This document shows, one piece after another, positions 50,006 through 58,680 of a DNA stretch of 64,000 bases (its first letter is position 1; every line of letters begins with the position of its first letter). The notes below the pieces were generated by a model that was given only the letters and a program-made list of their open reading frames with translations, was not told the origin of the DNA and searched no databases. The position numbers and the translations under genes are program-made. The DNA is from Methylobacterium sp. J-048 (GTDB lineage: Bacteria; Pseudomonadota; Alphaproteobacteria; Rhizobiales; Beijerinckiaceae): assembly GCF_022829515.1 (NCBI RefSeq), contig NZ_JAKSYL010000256.1:1-64000 (forward strand), written 5' to 3'.

Positions 50006-52045
50006 ATGGCTGAGGCAGCGGCCACCGCCGGCTCGCAACAGCCCGCGGCGTCGGCCGTGGACCGGCTGATCGGGTTCCTCGACGCCTGGGTGCCCAAGCC
50101 CGCGGCCTGGGCGTTCGCGCTGCGCATCTGGATCGCCATGATGCTGGCGCTCGCGGCCGCGTTCTGGCTTCAGCTCGACAGCGCCTCGTCGGCGGCCACC
50201 TGCGTGGCGATCCTCGCCCAGCCTAAGCGCGGGCAGGCGATCTCGAAGGCGGTCTACCGTCTGCTCGGAACGTTGATCGGCGCCGCGGTGTCGATCGTGT
50301 TCATGGCGCTGTTCGGGCAGGATCGGGTGCTGCTGCTGGTCTCGTTCACGGTCTGGCTCGGCCTGTGCGTGTTCACCGCGCACTATCTGCAGGATACCCG
50401 CGCCTACGGGGCGATGCTGTCGGGCTACACGGTGGCGATCATTGCGTTGGGCCAGATCGACGAGCCGCAGGGCACCTTCGATGCCGCCGTCTCACGCGTC
50501 GCCGTGATCGTGCTCGGCATCCTCGTGATCACCTTCATCAACGATGCCCTGGCCTCTCCGAGCACGTGGCGGACGCTGCTGCCCCAGCTCGGCAAGGCCT
50601 GGGACGACACCCGCGCGTATGCGCGCGAGACTCTCGACAAGGGCGATCTCGGCGCATCCCGCACCGCTGCGCTGATCCGCACCGTCGCGCCGATGCGAGC
50701 CGATGCCAGCGCCATCGCCGGCGAACTCGACGACGGCCCTTGGCGGGCCGCAGGTGCGCGCAGTTGCATTGCAGCCCTCTATGTCCTGGCGGCCGCGATC
50801 CGCGCGGTCGCGGTCGCCGCTGCCTGCCTGCGCACCCGCAGTCCCGCCGTGGAGGAGGCGCTCCGGATCTGTCGTCGCGTCGTCGAGGACCCCGATCCGG
50901 ATTCGCTCGACGCGGACGACGTGCGGATGCGCGACCTAGTCGACGCCGCGATCCGCGACGGCAACCGGCCCCTCGACGAGGTCGTGGTGCTCCAGCGGGC
51001 CCTCGACGTCGTCTGTGCGGCGACCTTCGCGCAGGACGGGATCCGGGCGGTGGCCGACGGCCATCAGCCCCTGCGCGACGCGAACCTGCCGACGCATCGG
51101 GACTTCCCGGTGGCGCTGCGCGGAGCGCTGCGGGTGGCGGTCGGGTTCGCGGTGACCGCAGCGGCCTTCGTAGCGCTCGGCTTGCCACAGGCGTCCTTCG
51201 CGCTCGTCCAGGTCGCCGCCACCGCAGCCCTGTCCTCGGTGACGCCCGACCCGAAAAAATTCGCCAACGGCGTGGTGATCGGGATGACCCTGGCCGCGAC
51301 CTTCGCGGGTATCGCTCGCTTCGTGTTCCTCGACGGGGTTCAGAGTTTCCCGATGCTCGCCATCGTGATGGCGCCGGTGATCTTCCTCGGCTGCTTCCTG
51401 TCGCTGAATCCGAAGACCTTCGGCATCGGCTTCATCCTGATCGTGTTCTTTCCCGTGCTGCTCGGTCCGGCCAACCCGCAGAGCTACGACGCGCAGACCT
51501 TCCTGCTGAACGCATTCCTCGTGGTGGCCGCCGCCATCATCCTGTCGATCGTGGTGCGTCTGGTGCTGCCGGTCACCGCCGAACAGCAGCGGGTCTACGC
51601 CCTCGATTCGGCCCGGCACGCCCTGGCCGATGCCCTGGTCGGCGAAGGCGGCGACGCGACCACCCGGACGAGCCTGAACGCCGACCGCCTGTTCCAGTTC
51701 GCCGGATACAGCTCGGGCAGCGGCGCTGTGCGCCGGGCGAGCCTCTCGCACGCCTTCGCGCTCGCTCGGCTTGAGGCCGCGGCGGCCCGGGCCCATGCCG
51801 AATTGCGCCGGCTCTGGCCGATCGAACCGCTGCGGGAGGCGATCCAGCGGAGCCGGACCGCCCTGGCCGCGGGGGACGACCGCGCCCTTGAGACCGGAGC
51901 CCGGGATCTCATCCGGGCGGCCTCGCGGCAGGACCGGGATGTTCGGCTCACCACGGCGCGGGCCGCTAGCGATCTCGTGACGGCGGCGCGGACCATCGCA
52001 CGCCATCGGCGATTCTTGCGCCGACTCGACATCGCATTGTTCTAA
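50006..52045 (+). CDS. FUSC/AaeB-type efflux transporter subunit
   Basis: The 679-residue inner-membrane protein has two blocks of about five membrane helices (about 30-180 and 360-530) separated and followed by soluble regions, as in AaeB and fusaric-acid resistance proteins. Motifs include ATCVAILAQPKRGQAISKAVYRLLGTLIG in block one and LGLPQASFALVQVAATAALSSVTPDPKKFANG in block two. It works with a DUF1656 protein and a membrane-fusion protein encoded next to it to export aromatic carboxylic acids or related compounds. The substrate here is unknown. Confidence 0.9.
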   Translation: MAEAAATAGSQQPAASAVDRLIGFLDAWVPKPAAWAFALRIWIAMMLALAAAFWLQLDSASSAATCVAILAQPKRGQAISKAVYRLLGTLIGAAVSIVFMALFGQDRVLLLVSFTVWLGLCVFTAHYLQDTRAYGAMLSGYTVAIIALGQIDEPQGTFDAAVSRVAVIVLGILVITFINDALASPSTWRTLLPQLGKAWDDTRAYARETLDKGDLGASRTAALIRTVAPMRADASAIAGELDDGPWRAAGARSCIAALYVLAAAIRAVAVAAACLRTRSPAVEEALRICRRVVEDPDPDSLDADDVRMRDLVDAAIRDGNRPLDEVVVLQRALDVVCAATFAQDGIRAVADGHQPLRDANLPTHRDFPVALRGALRVAVGFAVTAAAFVALGLPQASFALVQVAATAALSSVTPDPKKFANGVVIGMTLAATFAGIARFVFLDGVQSFPMLAIVMAPVIFLGCFLSLNPKTFGIGFILIVFFPVLLGPANPQSYDAQTFLLNAFLVVAAAIILSIVVRLVLPVTAEQQRVYALDSARHALADALVGEGGDATTRTSLNADRLFQFAGYSSGSGAVRRASLSHAFALARLEAAAARAHAELRRLWPIEPLREAIQRSRTALAAGDDRALETGARDLIRAASRQDRDVRLTTARAASDLVTAARTIARHRRFLRRLDIALF

Positions 52046-52068
52046 CGCAGGGGTTGGTTCGGGCCGGC

Positions 52069-52263
52069 ATGTACCAGGACATTCACATCGGCGGGGTGCT
52101 GATCTCCTCGTTCGTCGCCTATGCGCTCGCAGCCTTCGTGATCCTGCTGATCCTGCGCCGGGTCTTCGCCCAAATCCGCTTCAGCCGTTACGTCGCCAAC
52201 GCCCCGCTCGCCGAGGCCGGCATCTACGTCTGCGTCCTCGCCCTCCTGATCGCGTTCATCTAG
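52069..52263 (+). CDS. DUF1656 small membrane protein (AaeX-like)
   Basis: The 64-residue protein from the ATG at 52069 starts MYQDIHIGGVLISSFVAYAL. It has two membrane segments (about 8-28 and 46-64) and the family pattern LRRVFAQIRFSRYVANAPLAEAGIYVCVLALL. Such proteins accompany AaeA/AaeB efflux pumps. It lies 23 nt after the FUSC gene and abuts the HlyD gene directly (TAG followed by ATG). Confidence 0.9.
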   Translation: MYQDIHIGGVLISSFVAYALAAFVILLILRRVFAQIRFSRYVANAPLAEAGIYVCVLALLIAFI

Positions 52264-53313
52264 ATGCCCGCCACCACCGCCGACGAGGACGATCCCAAGG
52301 CTGCTTCCCGCGCGACCGCGCAGAGCCGGGCCGATCCACCGCCGCTCACGGCACGCCGGGGCCGTGCGGCCAAGGTCTTCCGCCTGGCCGCCACCGGCTT
52401 GATCCTGCTCTTCGCCTTCGTGGCCGCCGTCTTCGTCTGGGAATTCTACGTCGCCGCGCCCTGGACCCGGGACGGCAGCGTGCGCGTCCAGGTCGCCAAC
52501 ATCGCCCCGCAGGTGTCCGGGCAGATCGTCGACCTGCGCGTCCAGGACAACCAGTTCGTCCACAAGGGCGACCTGCTCTACGTGATCGACCCGGTCGATT
52601 TCGAGGTCGCGGTCACCTCGGCCGATGCCGAGGTGAAGAACCGCGAGGCCGATCTTCAGGTGAAGAACGCGCAATCGGCCCGGCGCCAGGCGCTCACCAC
52701 CGTCTCGACCTCGATCGAGGAGAAGCAGCAATTCGCCGGGACCGCCAAGATCGCCGAGGCGTCGCTGGAGAGCGCGCAGGCGCAGCTGCGGCAGGCCAAG
52801 GTCAATCTCGAACGGACCCAGGTGAAGTCCACGGTCAACGGCCGGGTGACCAACCTGCTGATGCGGGTCGGCGACTACGCCCGCACCGGCACCTCGAACA
52901 TCAGCATCGTCGACACGGATTCGTTCTGGATCGACGGCTATTTCGAGGAGACCAAGATGGCCAACATCCATGTCGGCGACTCGGCCGACATCAAGCTGAT
53001 GGGCTACGGGCCGCATCTCGCCGGGGCGGTCGAGAGCATCACCCTCGGCATCTCCACCGCCAACGCCGCCGCGAGCACGCAGGGGCTGCCGGACGTGAAC
53101 CCGGTCTACACCTGGGTGCGCCTGGCCCAGCGCGTCCCGGTGCGCGTCCGCATCGACCACAAGCCGGACGACGTGCCGCTGGTGGCCGGCATGACCGCAA
53201 CCGTGGTTGTGGGCACCGGCCGCGCGCCGATGCCGGTTTGGTTCGTGGATCTGCGGCAGCGCCTCTTCGCCTTCTCGGGCTCGCCGACAGGCGACCAGAC
53301 CGGGGCGCGTTAG
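52264..53313 (+). CDS. HlyD/EmrA-type membrane fusion protein
   Basis: The 349-residue periplasmic adaptor has one N-terminal membrane anchor (about 35-60, FRLAATGLILLFAFVAAVFVW). Then comes the lipoyl half-motif RDGSVRVQVANIAPQVSGQIVDLRVQDNQFVHKGDLLYVID, a helical hairpin (about 115-185), and the second half TVNGRVTNLLMRVGDYARTG, ending with a beta-barrel. It links the FUSC pump to the outer membrane. It begins directly after the DUF1656 stop, completing a three-gene aaeBXA-like operon. Confidence 0.92.
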   Translation: MPATTADEDDPKAASRATAQSRADPPPLTARRGRAAKVFRLAATGLILLFAFVAAVFVWEFYVAAPWTRDGSVRVQVANIAPQVSGQIVDLRVQDNQFVHKGDLLYVIDPVDFEVAVTSADAEVKNREADLQVKNAQSARRQALTTVSTSIEEKQQFAGTAKIAEASLESAQAQLRQAKVNLERTQVKSTVNGRVTNLLMRVGDYARTGTSNISIVDTDSFWIDGYFEETKMANIHVGDSADIKLMGYGPHLAGAVESITLGISTANAAASTQGLPDVNPVYTWVRLAQRVPVRVRIDHKPDDVPLVAGMTATVVVGTGRAPMPVWFVDLRQRLFAFSGSPTGDQTGAR

Positions 53314-53370
53314 CGCCTCGTCCCGAAAGGTGGTTGCCGCCCTCCTCTGCCGCGAGCCGCCGCTCCTGTG

Positions 53371-54003
53371 TCAGCGCTGCGACTCGGTCGCCATCCTGAC
53401 GGCGAGCGCGGCGAACACCGTTCCCATCACCCAGCGCTGCACGGCGGCGAACGACCGACGATACGTGAAGAGCCTGGCGATCGAACTCGCGGACACGATG
53501 AAGATCGCGTTGATCATCAAGCTGATGACGATCTGCGTCGTGCCGAGCACGAGAGCCTGGCTCAGGACGCTGCCGTTCGCCGGATCGATGAATTGTGGCA
53601 GCAGCGAGAGATACATGATCGCGATCTTGGGATTGAGCAGGTTGGTCAACAATCCCATGGCGAACAGTCTGGTCGAGCTGCTCGGCGGCAAATTCTTGAC
53701 TTGGATCGGCGAGCGACCCCCCGGCCGGACGGCTTGCACGGCGAGCCACAGCAGATAGAGCGCGCCCACGACGCGAACGGCATCGTAGGCATAGGGCACT
53801 GCCAGGAGCAGGGCCGTAATACCGAACGCCGCACACAGCATGTAGACGACGAAGCCGAGCGCGACGCCGCCGAGGGATATGAATCCGGCGGCCCTGCCCT
53901 GGCAGATCGAACGCGAGATCACGTAGGCCATGTTCGGCCCCGGGGTCAGGACCATCCCGACGGCAACGGCCGCGAAGGCGAGCAGGTTGTGTGCGTCGGG
54001 CAT
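53371..54003 (-). CDS. LysE/RhtB family amino-acid exporter
   Basis: The 210-residue protein has about six membrane helices and the family start LLAFAAVAVGMVLTPGPNMAYVISRSICQGRAAGFISLGGVALG, with VVGALYLLWLAVQAVR and the loop LLTNLLNPKIAIMYLSLLPQF. The ATG at 54003 is preceded by AGGACAG. Members export amino acids or homoserine lactones; the substrate here cannot be told. It converges on the HlyD gene and is divergent from the DUF2380 gene. Confidence 0.93.
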   Translation of the reverse strand: MPDAHNLLAFAAVAVGMVLTPGPNMAYVISRSICQGRAAGFISLGGVALGFVVYMLCAAFGITALLLAVPYAYDAVRVVGALYLLWLAVQAVRPGGRSPIQVKNLPPSSSTRLFAMGLLTNLLNPKIAIMYLSLLPQFIDPANGSVLSQALVLGTTQIVISLMINAIFIVSASSIARLFTYRRSFAAVQRWVMGTVFAALAVRMATESQR

Positions 54004-54143
54004 CTGTCCTGGCTTCCCCAACATCCGGCGACTCGGTGCGAGAGGAACGATACCGCATCGTGCCGCCCGATCGCAGGCGCGAACGCAAATCTGGCGCGTT
54101 GGCCCTGCATGGCGCCGAGACGCGCGCCGCCGAGGAGACGCCC

Positions 54144-54629
54144 ATGCTCCGGACCGCATTCTGCGTGGCCGCCCTATCGGTCGCGGCCGGCCCGGCCCTG
54201 GCCGCCCCCGAGAAGGCCGCGGTGTTCGACTTCCAGTTCTCCAACCTCTCGCCGGTGCCGGGCGACGACGCCGACCGGGCGCGGCTCGATCGCACCAGCG
54301 CCCAGTTGCGCGACCTTCTCCAGAAGAAGGGTCTGTTCGTGATCGTGCCGACCGATCCGGTCAAGGACGAGGTCGCCAAGAGCGCGGACCTACGCCGCTG
54401 CAACGGCTGCGCCGACACCTTCGCCCGCAAGCTCGGCGCCGACGTGGCGATCACCGGTGAGGTCCAGAAGGTGTCCAACCTGATCCTGAACCTCAACGTC
54501 TACGTCAAGCAGCTCTCCGGCAACGTCCCGGAGAAGGCCTACAGCGTCGACGTGCGCGGAGACACGGACGAGTCCTTCGAGCGCGGGATACGGTTTCTGG
54601 TCGAGAACAACATGGGCGGCGGCAAGTAG
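54144..54629 (+). CDS. DUF2380 secreted protein
   Basis: From the ATG at 54144 (GAGGAGACG upstream) the product is 161 residues with a signal peptide (MLRTAFCVAALSVAAGPALA). The DUF2380 domain follows: KAAVFDFQFSNLSPVPGDD, QLRDLLQKKGLFVIVP, a CxxC (RRCNGCAD), FARKLGADVAITGEVQKVSNLILNLNVYV and SFERGIRFLVENN. The fold resembles CsgG/TolB-like proteins that sum up or bind partners in the periplasm. Family function is unknown. It is a single gene. Confidence 0.88.
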   Translation: MLRTAFCVAALSVAAGPALAAPEKAAVFDFQFSNLSPVPGDDADRARLDRTSAQLRDLLQKKGLFVIVPTDPVKDEVAKSADLRRCNGCADTFARKLGADVAITGEVQKVSNLILNLNVYVKQLSGNVPEKAYSVDVRGDTDESFERGIRFLVENNMGGGK

Positions 54630-55052
54630 AGCGCGGGCGATCCGGACGGACACGACGTAAACTTTTGTAGTGCCGTACTCGGTCTTGTAAGTCGTTGATC
54701 CACTGATGCCGCGCTGCGGCGCTGCTGGGCGAGATCAGAGAAAAGCGAGCGTGGCCGGAATTTCCGTGTTGACGCACATCCGAACCCGGCGCAGTCTTCA
54801 GATGTGTTCAGCAACAGCGGACACAGATCAGATTAGCGCCACGCACATCAGGGATGTGCTGGTCTTGATCGGTCCCCCGAAGCTGGAGGAGACAGGCATG
54901 ACTCCACCGCAGCGTGACGCCGCCTAGACGATTTTTGGGACAGGTTCGGCCCGGGATCCAGCGGCAGCAAACGAACAACCGGACGGGAGCGGCCCCAGGG
55001 GCGCAGAAGCGGCCAAGTGATGGCCCGTCTTCGAATGCGCGAAAGGCCCCAC
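54630..55052. other. Gene-poor region with repeated GCACATC motifs and a minimal ORF
   Basis: About 420 nt hold no supported protein gene. GCACATC occurs at 54774-54780 and 54843-54849; the second copy forms a perfect 7-bp stem with GATGTGC (54853-54859). A strong ribosome site (GGAGGAGAC) precedes a 9-codon frame MTPPQRDAA (54898-54927). This may be a leader, the start of a truncated gene, or chance. Confidence 0.4.
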
Positions 55053-55133
55053 TTAGCGCCGCTTCCGCCGCGGTTTCTTCTTCAGGACCCGATCTGCCAC
55101 CGCCCGCCCGGCATGGCCGCGGCGGGATCTCAT
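55053..55133 (-). CDS. Possible 26-residue basic peptide downstream of gatB
   Basis: An ATG at 55133, 22 nt beyond the gatB stop, opens a 26-codon frame (MRSRRGHAGRAVADRVLKKK followed by PRRKRR). It ends TAA, a rare stop here. The peptide is extremely Arg/Lys-rich and could bind nucleic acid. There is no strong ribosome site, so it may be a chance frame. Confidence 0.3.
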   Translation of the reverse strand: MRSRRGHAGRAVADRVLKKKPRRKRR

Positions 55134-55155
55134 CGTGCCGTGATCCAAACGCGGC

Positions 55156-56628
55156 TCAGGCGATCCCGAGCTTGTCCTTGAGCAGCGCGTTGACCGCCGC
55201 CGGGTTCGCCTTGCCGCCGGTCGCCTTCATGGTCTGGCCGACGAACCAGCCGAGCAGGGTCGGCTTCTCCTTGGCCTGGGCGACCTTGTCGGGGTTGGCC
55301 GCGATGATCTGGTCGATGGCGGCCTCGATGGCGCCGGTGTCGGTCACCTGCTTCATGCCGCGGCTCTCGACCACGGCGCGTGGGTCGCCGCCCTCGGTCC
55401 AGACGATCTCGAACAGGTCCTTGGCGATCTTGCCGGAGATCACGCCCTCGCCGATCAGGTCGACGATCGCGCCGAGCTGGTCGGCCGAGACCGGCGTCGC
55501 GTCGATGGCGAGGCCCTCCTTGTTGAGGCGGCCGAACAGCTCGTTGATCACCCAGTTGGCGGCGGCCTTGCCGTCGCGGCCCTTGGCGACCGCCTCGTAG
55601 TAATCGGCCGAAGCGCGCTCGGCCACGAGCACGCCGGCATCGTAGGGCGAAAGGCCGTAATCCTTGACGAACCGCGCCTTCTTGGCGTCCGGCAGCTCCG
55701 GAAGGCCGGCCGCCAGGGCATCGACATAGGCCTGGTCGAATTCGAGCGGCAGCAGGTCGGGATCGGGGAAGTAGCGGTAATCGTGCGCCTCTTCCTTCGA
55801 GCGCATCGAGCGGGTCTCGCCCTTGCCCGGATCGAACAGGCGCGTCTCCTGGTCGATCGTGCCGCCATCCTCCAGGATCGCGATCTGGCGGCGCGCCTCG
55901 GTCTCGATCGCCTGGCCGATGAAGCGGATCGAGTTGACGTTCTTGATCTCGCAGCGCGTGCCGAGCGGCTCGCCGGGGCGGCGCACCGAGACGTTGACAT
56001 CGGCGCGCAACGAGCCCTTCTCCATGTCGCCGTCGCAGGTGCCGAGATAGCGCAGGATCGTGCGCAGCTTGGTCACGTAGGCCTTGGCCTCCTCCGACGA
56101 GCGCAGGTCCGGCCGGGAGACGATCTCCATCAGCGCCACGCCCGAGCGGTTGAGGTCGACGAAGCTGCGCAGCGGATCCTGGTCGTGCAGCGACTTGCCG
56201 GCATCCTGCTCCAGGTGCAGGCGCTCGATGCCGACCGTGATCGACGTGCCGTCGAGCATATCGACCAGCACTTCGCCCTCGCCGACGATCGGGTCCTTGT
56301 ACTGCGAGATCTGGTAGCCCTGCGGCAGGTCGGGATAGAAATAGTTCTTCCGGTCGAACACCGAGCGCCGGTTGATCTGGGCCTTCAGGCCGAGCCCGGT
56401 GCGCACCGCCTGGGCGATGCATTCGGCGTTGATCACCGGCAGCATGCCGGGCATCGCGGCGTCGACCAGCGAGACGTGGTCGTTCGGCTCAGCCCCGAAC
56501 TCGGTCGAGGCGCCGGAGAACAGCTTGGCGCGGCTGGAGACCTGGGCATGGACCTCCATGCCGACGACGACCTCCCAGTCGTGCAGGCCGCCCTTGATCA
56601 GTTTTTTGGGATCGACAGGTGCGTTCAT
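55156..56628 (-). CDS. gatB: Asp-tRNA(Asn)/Glu-tRNA(Gln) amidotransferase subunit B
   Basis: GatB activates Glu- or Asp-charged tRNA by phosphorylation before amidation. The 490-residue product has WEVVVGMEVHAQVSSRAKLFSGAS near 18-41, YFYPDLPQGYQISQYKDPIV, DLNRSGVALMEIVSRPDLRSSEEAKAYV, and the C-terminal YqeY-like tail with QTMKATGGKANPAAVNALLK. The length is normal. A repeat-bearing gap of about 200 nt separates it from the small membrane protein gene and gatA upstream. Confidence 0.97.
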   Translation of the reverse strand: MNAPVDPKKLIKGGLHDWEVVVGMEVHAQVSSRAKLFSGASTEFGAEPNDHVSLVDAAMPGMLPVINAECIAQAVRTGLGLKAQINRRSVFDRKNYFYPDLPQGYQISQYKDPIVGEGEVLVDMLDGTSITVGIERLHLEQDAGKSLHDQDPLRSFVDLNRSGVALMEIVSRPDLRSSEEAKAYVTKLRTILRYLGTCDGDMEKGSLRADVNVSVRRPGEPLGTRCEIKNVNSIRFIGQAIETEARRQIAILEDGGTIDQETRLFDPGKGETRSMRSKEEAHDYRYFPDPDLLPLEFDQAYVDALAAGLPELPDAKKARFVKDYGLSPYDAGVLVAERASADYYEAVAKGRDGKAAANWVINELFGRLNKEGLAIDATPVSADQLGAIVDLIGEGVISGKIAKDLFEIVWTEGGDPRAVVESRGMKQVTDTGAIEAAIDQIIAANPDKVAQAKEKPTLLGWFVGQTMKATGGKANPAAVNALLKDKLGIA

Positions 56629-56671
56629 GGTCGTCCGGGCCGGAAAGGCTTGTCAGGGGCCTCCATCCCCA

Positions 56672-56779
56672 CCCTCATCCTGAGGTGCCGCGAAGCGGCC
56701 TCGCAGGAGGGCTCCAGGGATCGCGCGGCCGCTGGAGGCTCCTTCGAGGCCTGCTCGCGCGGGCACCTCAGGATGAGGG
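56672..56779. repeat. Long inverted repeat in the gat gene cluster
   Basis: Perfect 18-bp outer arms CCCTCATCCTGAGGTGCC (56672-56689) and its inverse (56762-56779) flank a centre with further partly complementary blocks (CTCGCAGGAGG against CTCCTTCGAGG and GCTCCAG against CTGGAG). The sequence CCTCATCCTGAGGTG is, from memory, a frequent interspersed intergenic repeat in Hyphomicrobiales. On RNA it would fold into a roughly 100-nt hairpin between the small membrane protein gene and gatB. Confidence 0.8.
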
Positions 56780-56831
56780 CGCGAGTAGGAGCAGGTGTCG
56801 TCCATCACTTACGGGCCGCCCCGCACAAGAA

Positions 56832-57131
56832 TCAAGCGCGCCGGGCGATCACCCGCCGGGCGCCGTAGCCGATCATCGCCCAGAGCAGGGCGGCGATGGC
56901 CCGGACCGGGAAAAAGGTCGGGCCGTCATGGGTGATCGGCGCCGGCCAGGGGATCCCGGCCGCGCTCACCGCCCAGGAGAACAGCACCGAGAAGCCGAGC
57001 GCCGCGATTGCCGCGATGAACACCTTGCCGAACTGGCTGGCGGTCCAGCCGAGATAGACCGCCACCACGATCAGTGCCGGATCGAACGCGGCCCAGATCC
57101 AGACCGTCCAAGGGTAAAACGGGACCGTCAT
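56832..57131 (-). CDS. Small membrane protein of unknown function within the gat cluster
   Basis: The 99-residue product has about three membrane segments (residues 8-28, 36-60, 76-92): FDPALIVVAVYLGWTASQFG, VFIAAIAALGFSVLFSWAVS and FFPVRAIAALLWAMIGYGAR. Its ATG overlaps the gatA stop (ATGA), so it is translated with gatA. I do not recognise the family; it has no evident tie to tRNA amidation and may merely share the transcript. Confidence 0.82.
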   Translation of the reverse strand: MTVPFYPWTVWIWAAFDPALIVVAVYLGWTASQFGKVFIAAIAALGFSVLFSWAVSAAGIPWPAPITHDGPTFFPVRAIAALLWAMIGYGARRVIARRA

Positions 57132-58615
57132 GCCCACCAGGGCTCGGGCAGCACCGTCCGGCCTGCAGCCTCCTCGATCACCTGGGCGACCGCGAACAGC
57201 GTCTCCTCGTCGAACGGCCGGCCGATCAGCTGGAGGCCGAGCGGCAGGCCCTGGCCGTCGATGCCGGCTGGGACCGCGATGCCGGGCAGCCCGGCCATGT
57301 TCACCGTCACGGTGAACACGTCGTTGAGATACATCTCCACCGGGTCGGCCGAGGCCTTCTCGCCGATGCCGAAGGCCGAGGACGGCGTCGCCGGGGTCAG
57401 GATCGCGTCGACGCCGGCCGCATAGGCCTGCTCGAAGTCGCGCTTGATCAGCGTGCGGATTTTTTGGGCGCGCACGTAATAGGCGTCGTAGTAGCCCGCC
57501 GAGAGCACGTAGGTGCCGATCATGATCCGGCGCTTGACCTCGCGGCCGAAGCCGGCGGCGCGGGTGTTCTCGTACATCCCGGCGATGTCCTTGCCGGGCA
57601 CGCGCAGGCCGTAGCGGACGCCGTCGTAGCGGGCGAGGTTCGAGGACGCCTCGGCCGGGGCGACGATGTAGTAGGCCGGCAGCGCCGAGGAGGTATGCGG
57701 CAGCGAGATTTCCTTGATCGTCGCGCCGGCATCCTTCAGCCAAGCGGCGCCGTCGTCCCAGAGCTTCTGGATCTCGGCCGGCATGCCGTCGACCCGGTAT
57801 TCCTTCGGGATGCCGATGGTCAGGCCCTTCACGCCGCGGCCGACCGCGGCTTCGAAATCCGGGACCGCGAGATCGACGCAGGTCGTGTCCCGGGCATCCG
57901 GGCCGGCCATCGATCCCAAAAGAATCGCGCAATCGCGCACCGTCCGGGCGATCGGGCCGGCCTGGTCGAGGGAGGAGGCGAAGGCCACCGTGCCCCAGCG
58001 CGAGCAGCGGCCGTAGGTCGGCTTGATCCCCACGGTGCCGGTGAAGGCGGCCGGCTGGCGGATCGAGCCGCCGGTATCGGTGGCGGTTGCGCCCAGGCAC
58101 AGCCGCGCCGCGACCGCCGCGGCCGAGCCGCCGGACGAGCCGCCCGGCACGAGCTTGGCATCGGAGCCCTTGCGCCGCCAGGGCGAGACGACGTTGCCGT
58201 AGGCGCTGGTCTCGTTGGACGAGCCCATGGCGAACTCGTCGAGGTTCAGCTTGCCGAGCATCACCGCGCCGTCGCGCCAGAGATTGGCCGAGACCGCGGA
58301 TTCGTAGTGCGGCACGAAGGTCTCGAGGATCTTGGAGCCGGCGGTGGTGGTGACGCCGTCGGTGCAGAACAGGTCCTTGATCCCGAGCGGGATGCCTTCC
58401 AGCGGGCGGGCCTCGCCGGCGGCGATCTTCTGGTCCGCCTCCTCCGCCATCTTGAGGGCGTGGTCGGGCGTCTCGCGGATGAAGGCGTTCAGCACGCGGG
58501 CCTTGGCCATCGCGTCGAGATGCGCCTGGGTCAGCTCGCGGGCCGAGATCCGCTTCGCCTTGAGGGCGTCGCGCGCCTCGGCCAGGGTGAGTTCGTTCGG
58601 ATCCACGCTGTTCAC
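57128..58615 (-). CDS. gatA: Asp-tRNA(Asn)/Glu-tRNA(Gln) amidotransferase subunit A
   Basis: GatA is the amidase that frees ammonia from glutamine for the GatCAB complex. The 495-residue product has the amidase signature with the catalytic Lys in PLGIKDLFCTDGVTTTAGS, the first Ser and the second, nucleophilic Ser in LVPGGSSGGSAAAVAARL near 157-174, and DTGGSIRQPAAFTG. The start MNSVDPNELTLAEARDAL is the expected N-terminus. It follows gatC by 65 nt and overlaps the small membrane protein gene. Confidence 0.97.
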   Translation of the reverse strand: MNSVDPNELTLAEARDALKAKRISARELTQAHLDAMAKARVLNAFIRETPDHALKMAEEADQKIAAGEARPLEGIPLGIKDLFCTDGVTTTAGSKILETFVPHYESAVSANLWRDGAVMLGKLNLDEFAMGSSNETSAYGNVVSPWRRKGSDAKLVPGGSSGGSAAAVAARLCLGATATDTGGSIRQPAAFTGTVGIKPTYGRCSRWGTVAFASSLDQAGPIARTVRDCAILLGSMAGPDARDTTCVDLAVPDFEAAVGRGVKGLTIGIPKEYRVDGMPAEIQKLWDDGAAWLKDAGATIKEISLPHTSSALPAYYIVAPAEASSNLARYDGVRYGLRVPGKDIAGMYENTRAAGFGREVKRRIMIGTYVLSAGYYDAYYVRAQKIRTLIKRDFEQAYAAGVDAILTPATPSSAFGIGEKASADPVEMYLNDVFTVTVNMAGLPGIAVPAGIDGQGLPLGLQLIGRPFDEETLFAVAQVIEEAAGRTVLPEPWWA

Positions 58616-58680
58616 GTCCTCGCGCGCGCCGCCGCACGCATGCCGCCAGAATTCATGCTTCGCCGAAGGCCGGAAGCGGC

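Noticed and set aside
54706..54927. A 73-codon plus-strand frame
   Set aside because: Composition is not protein-like and it lacks a ribosome site at its own start; only the last nine codons have one.
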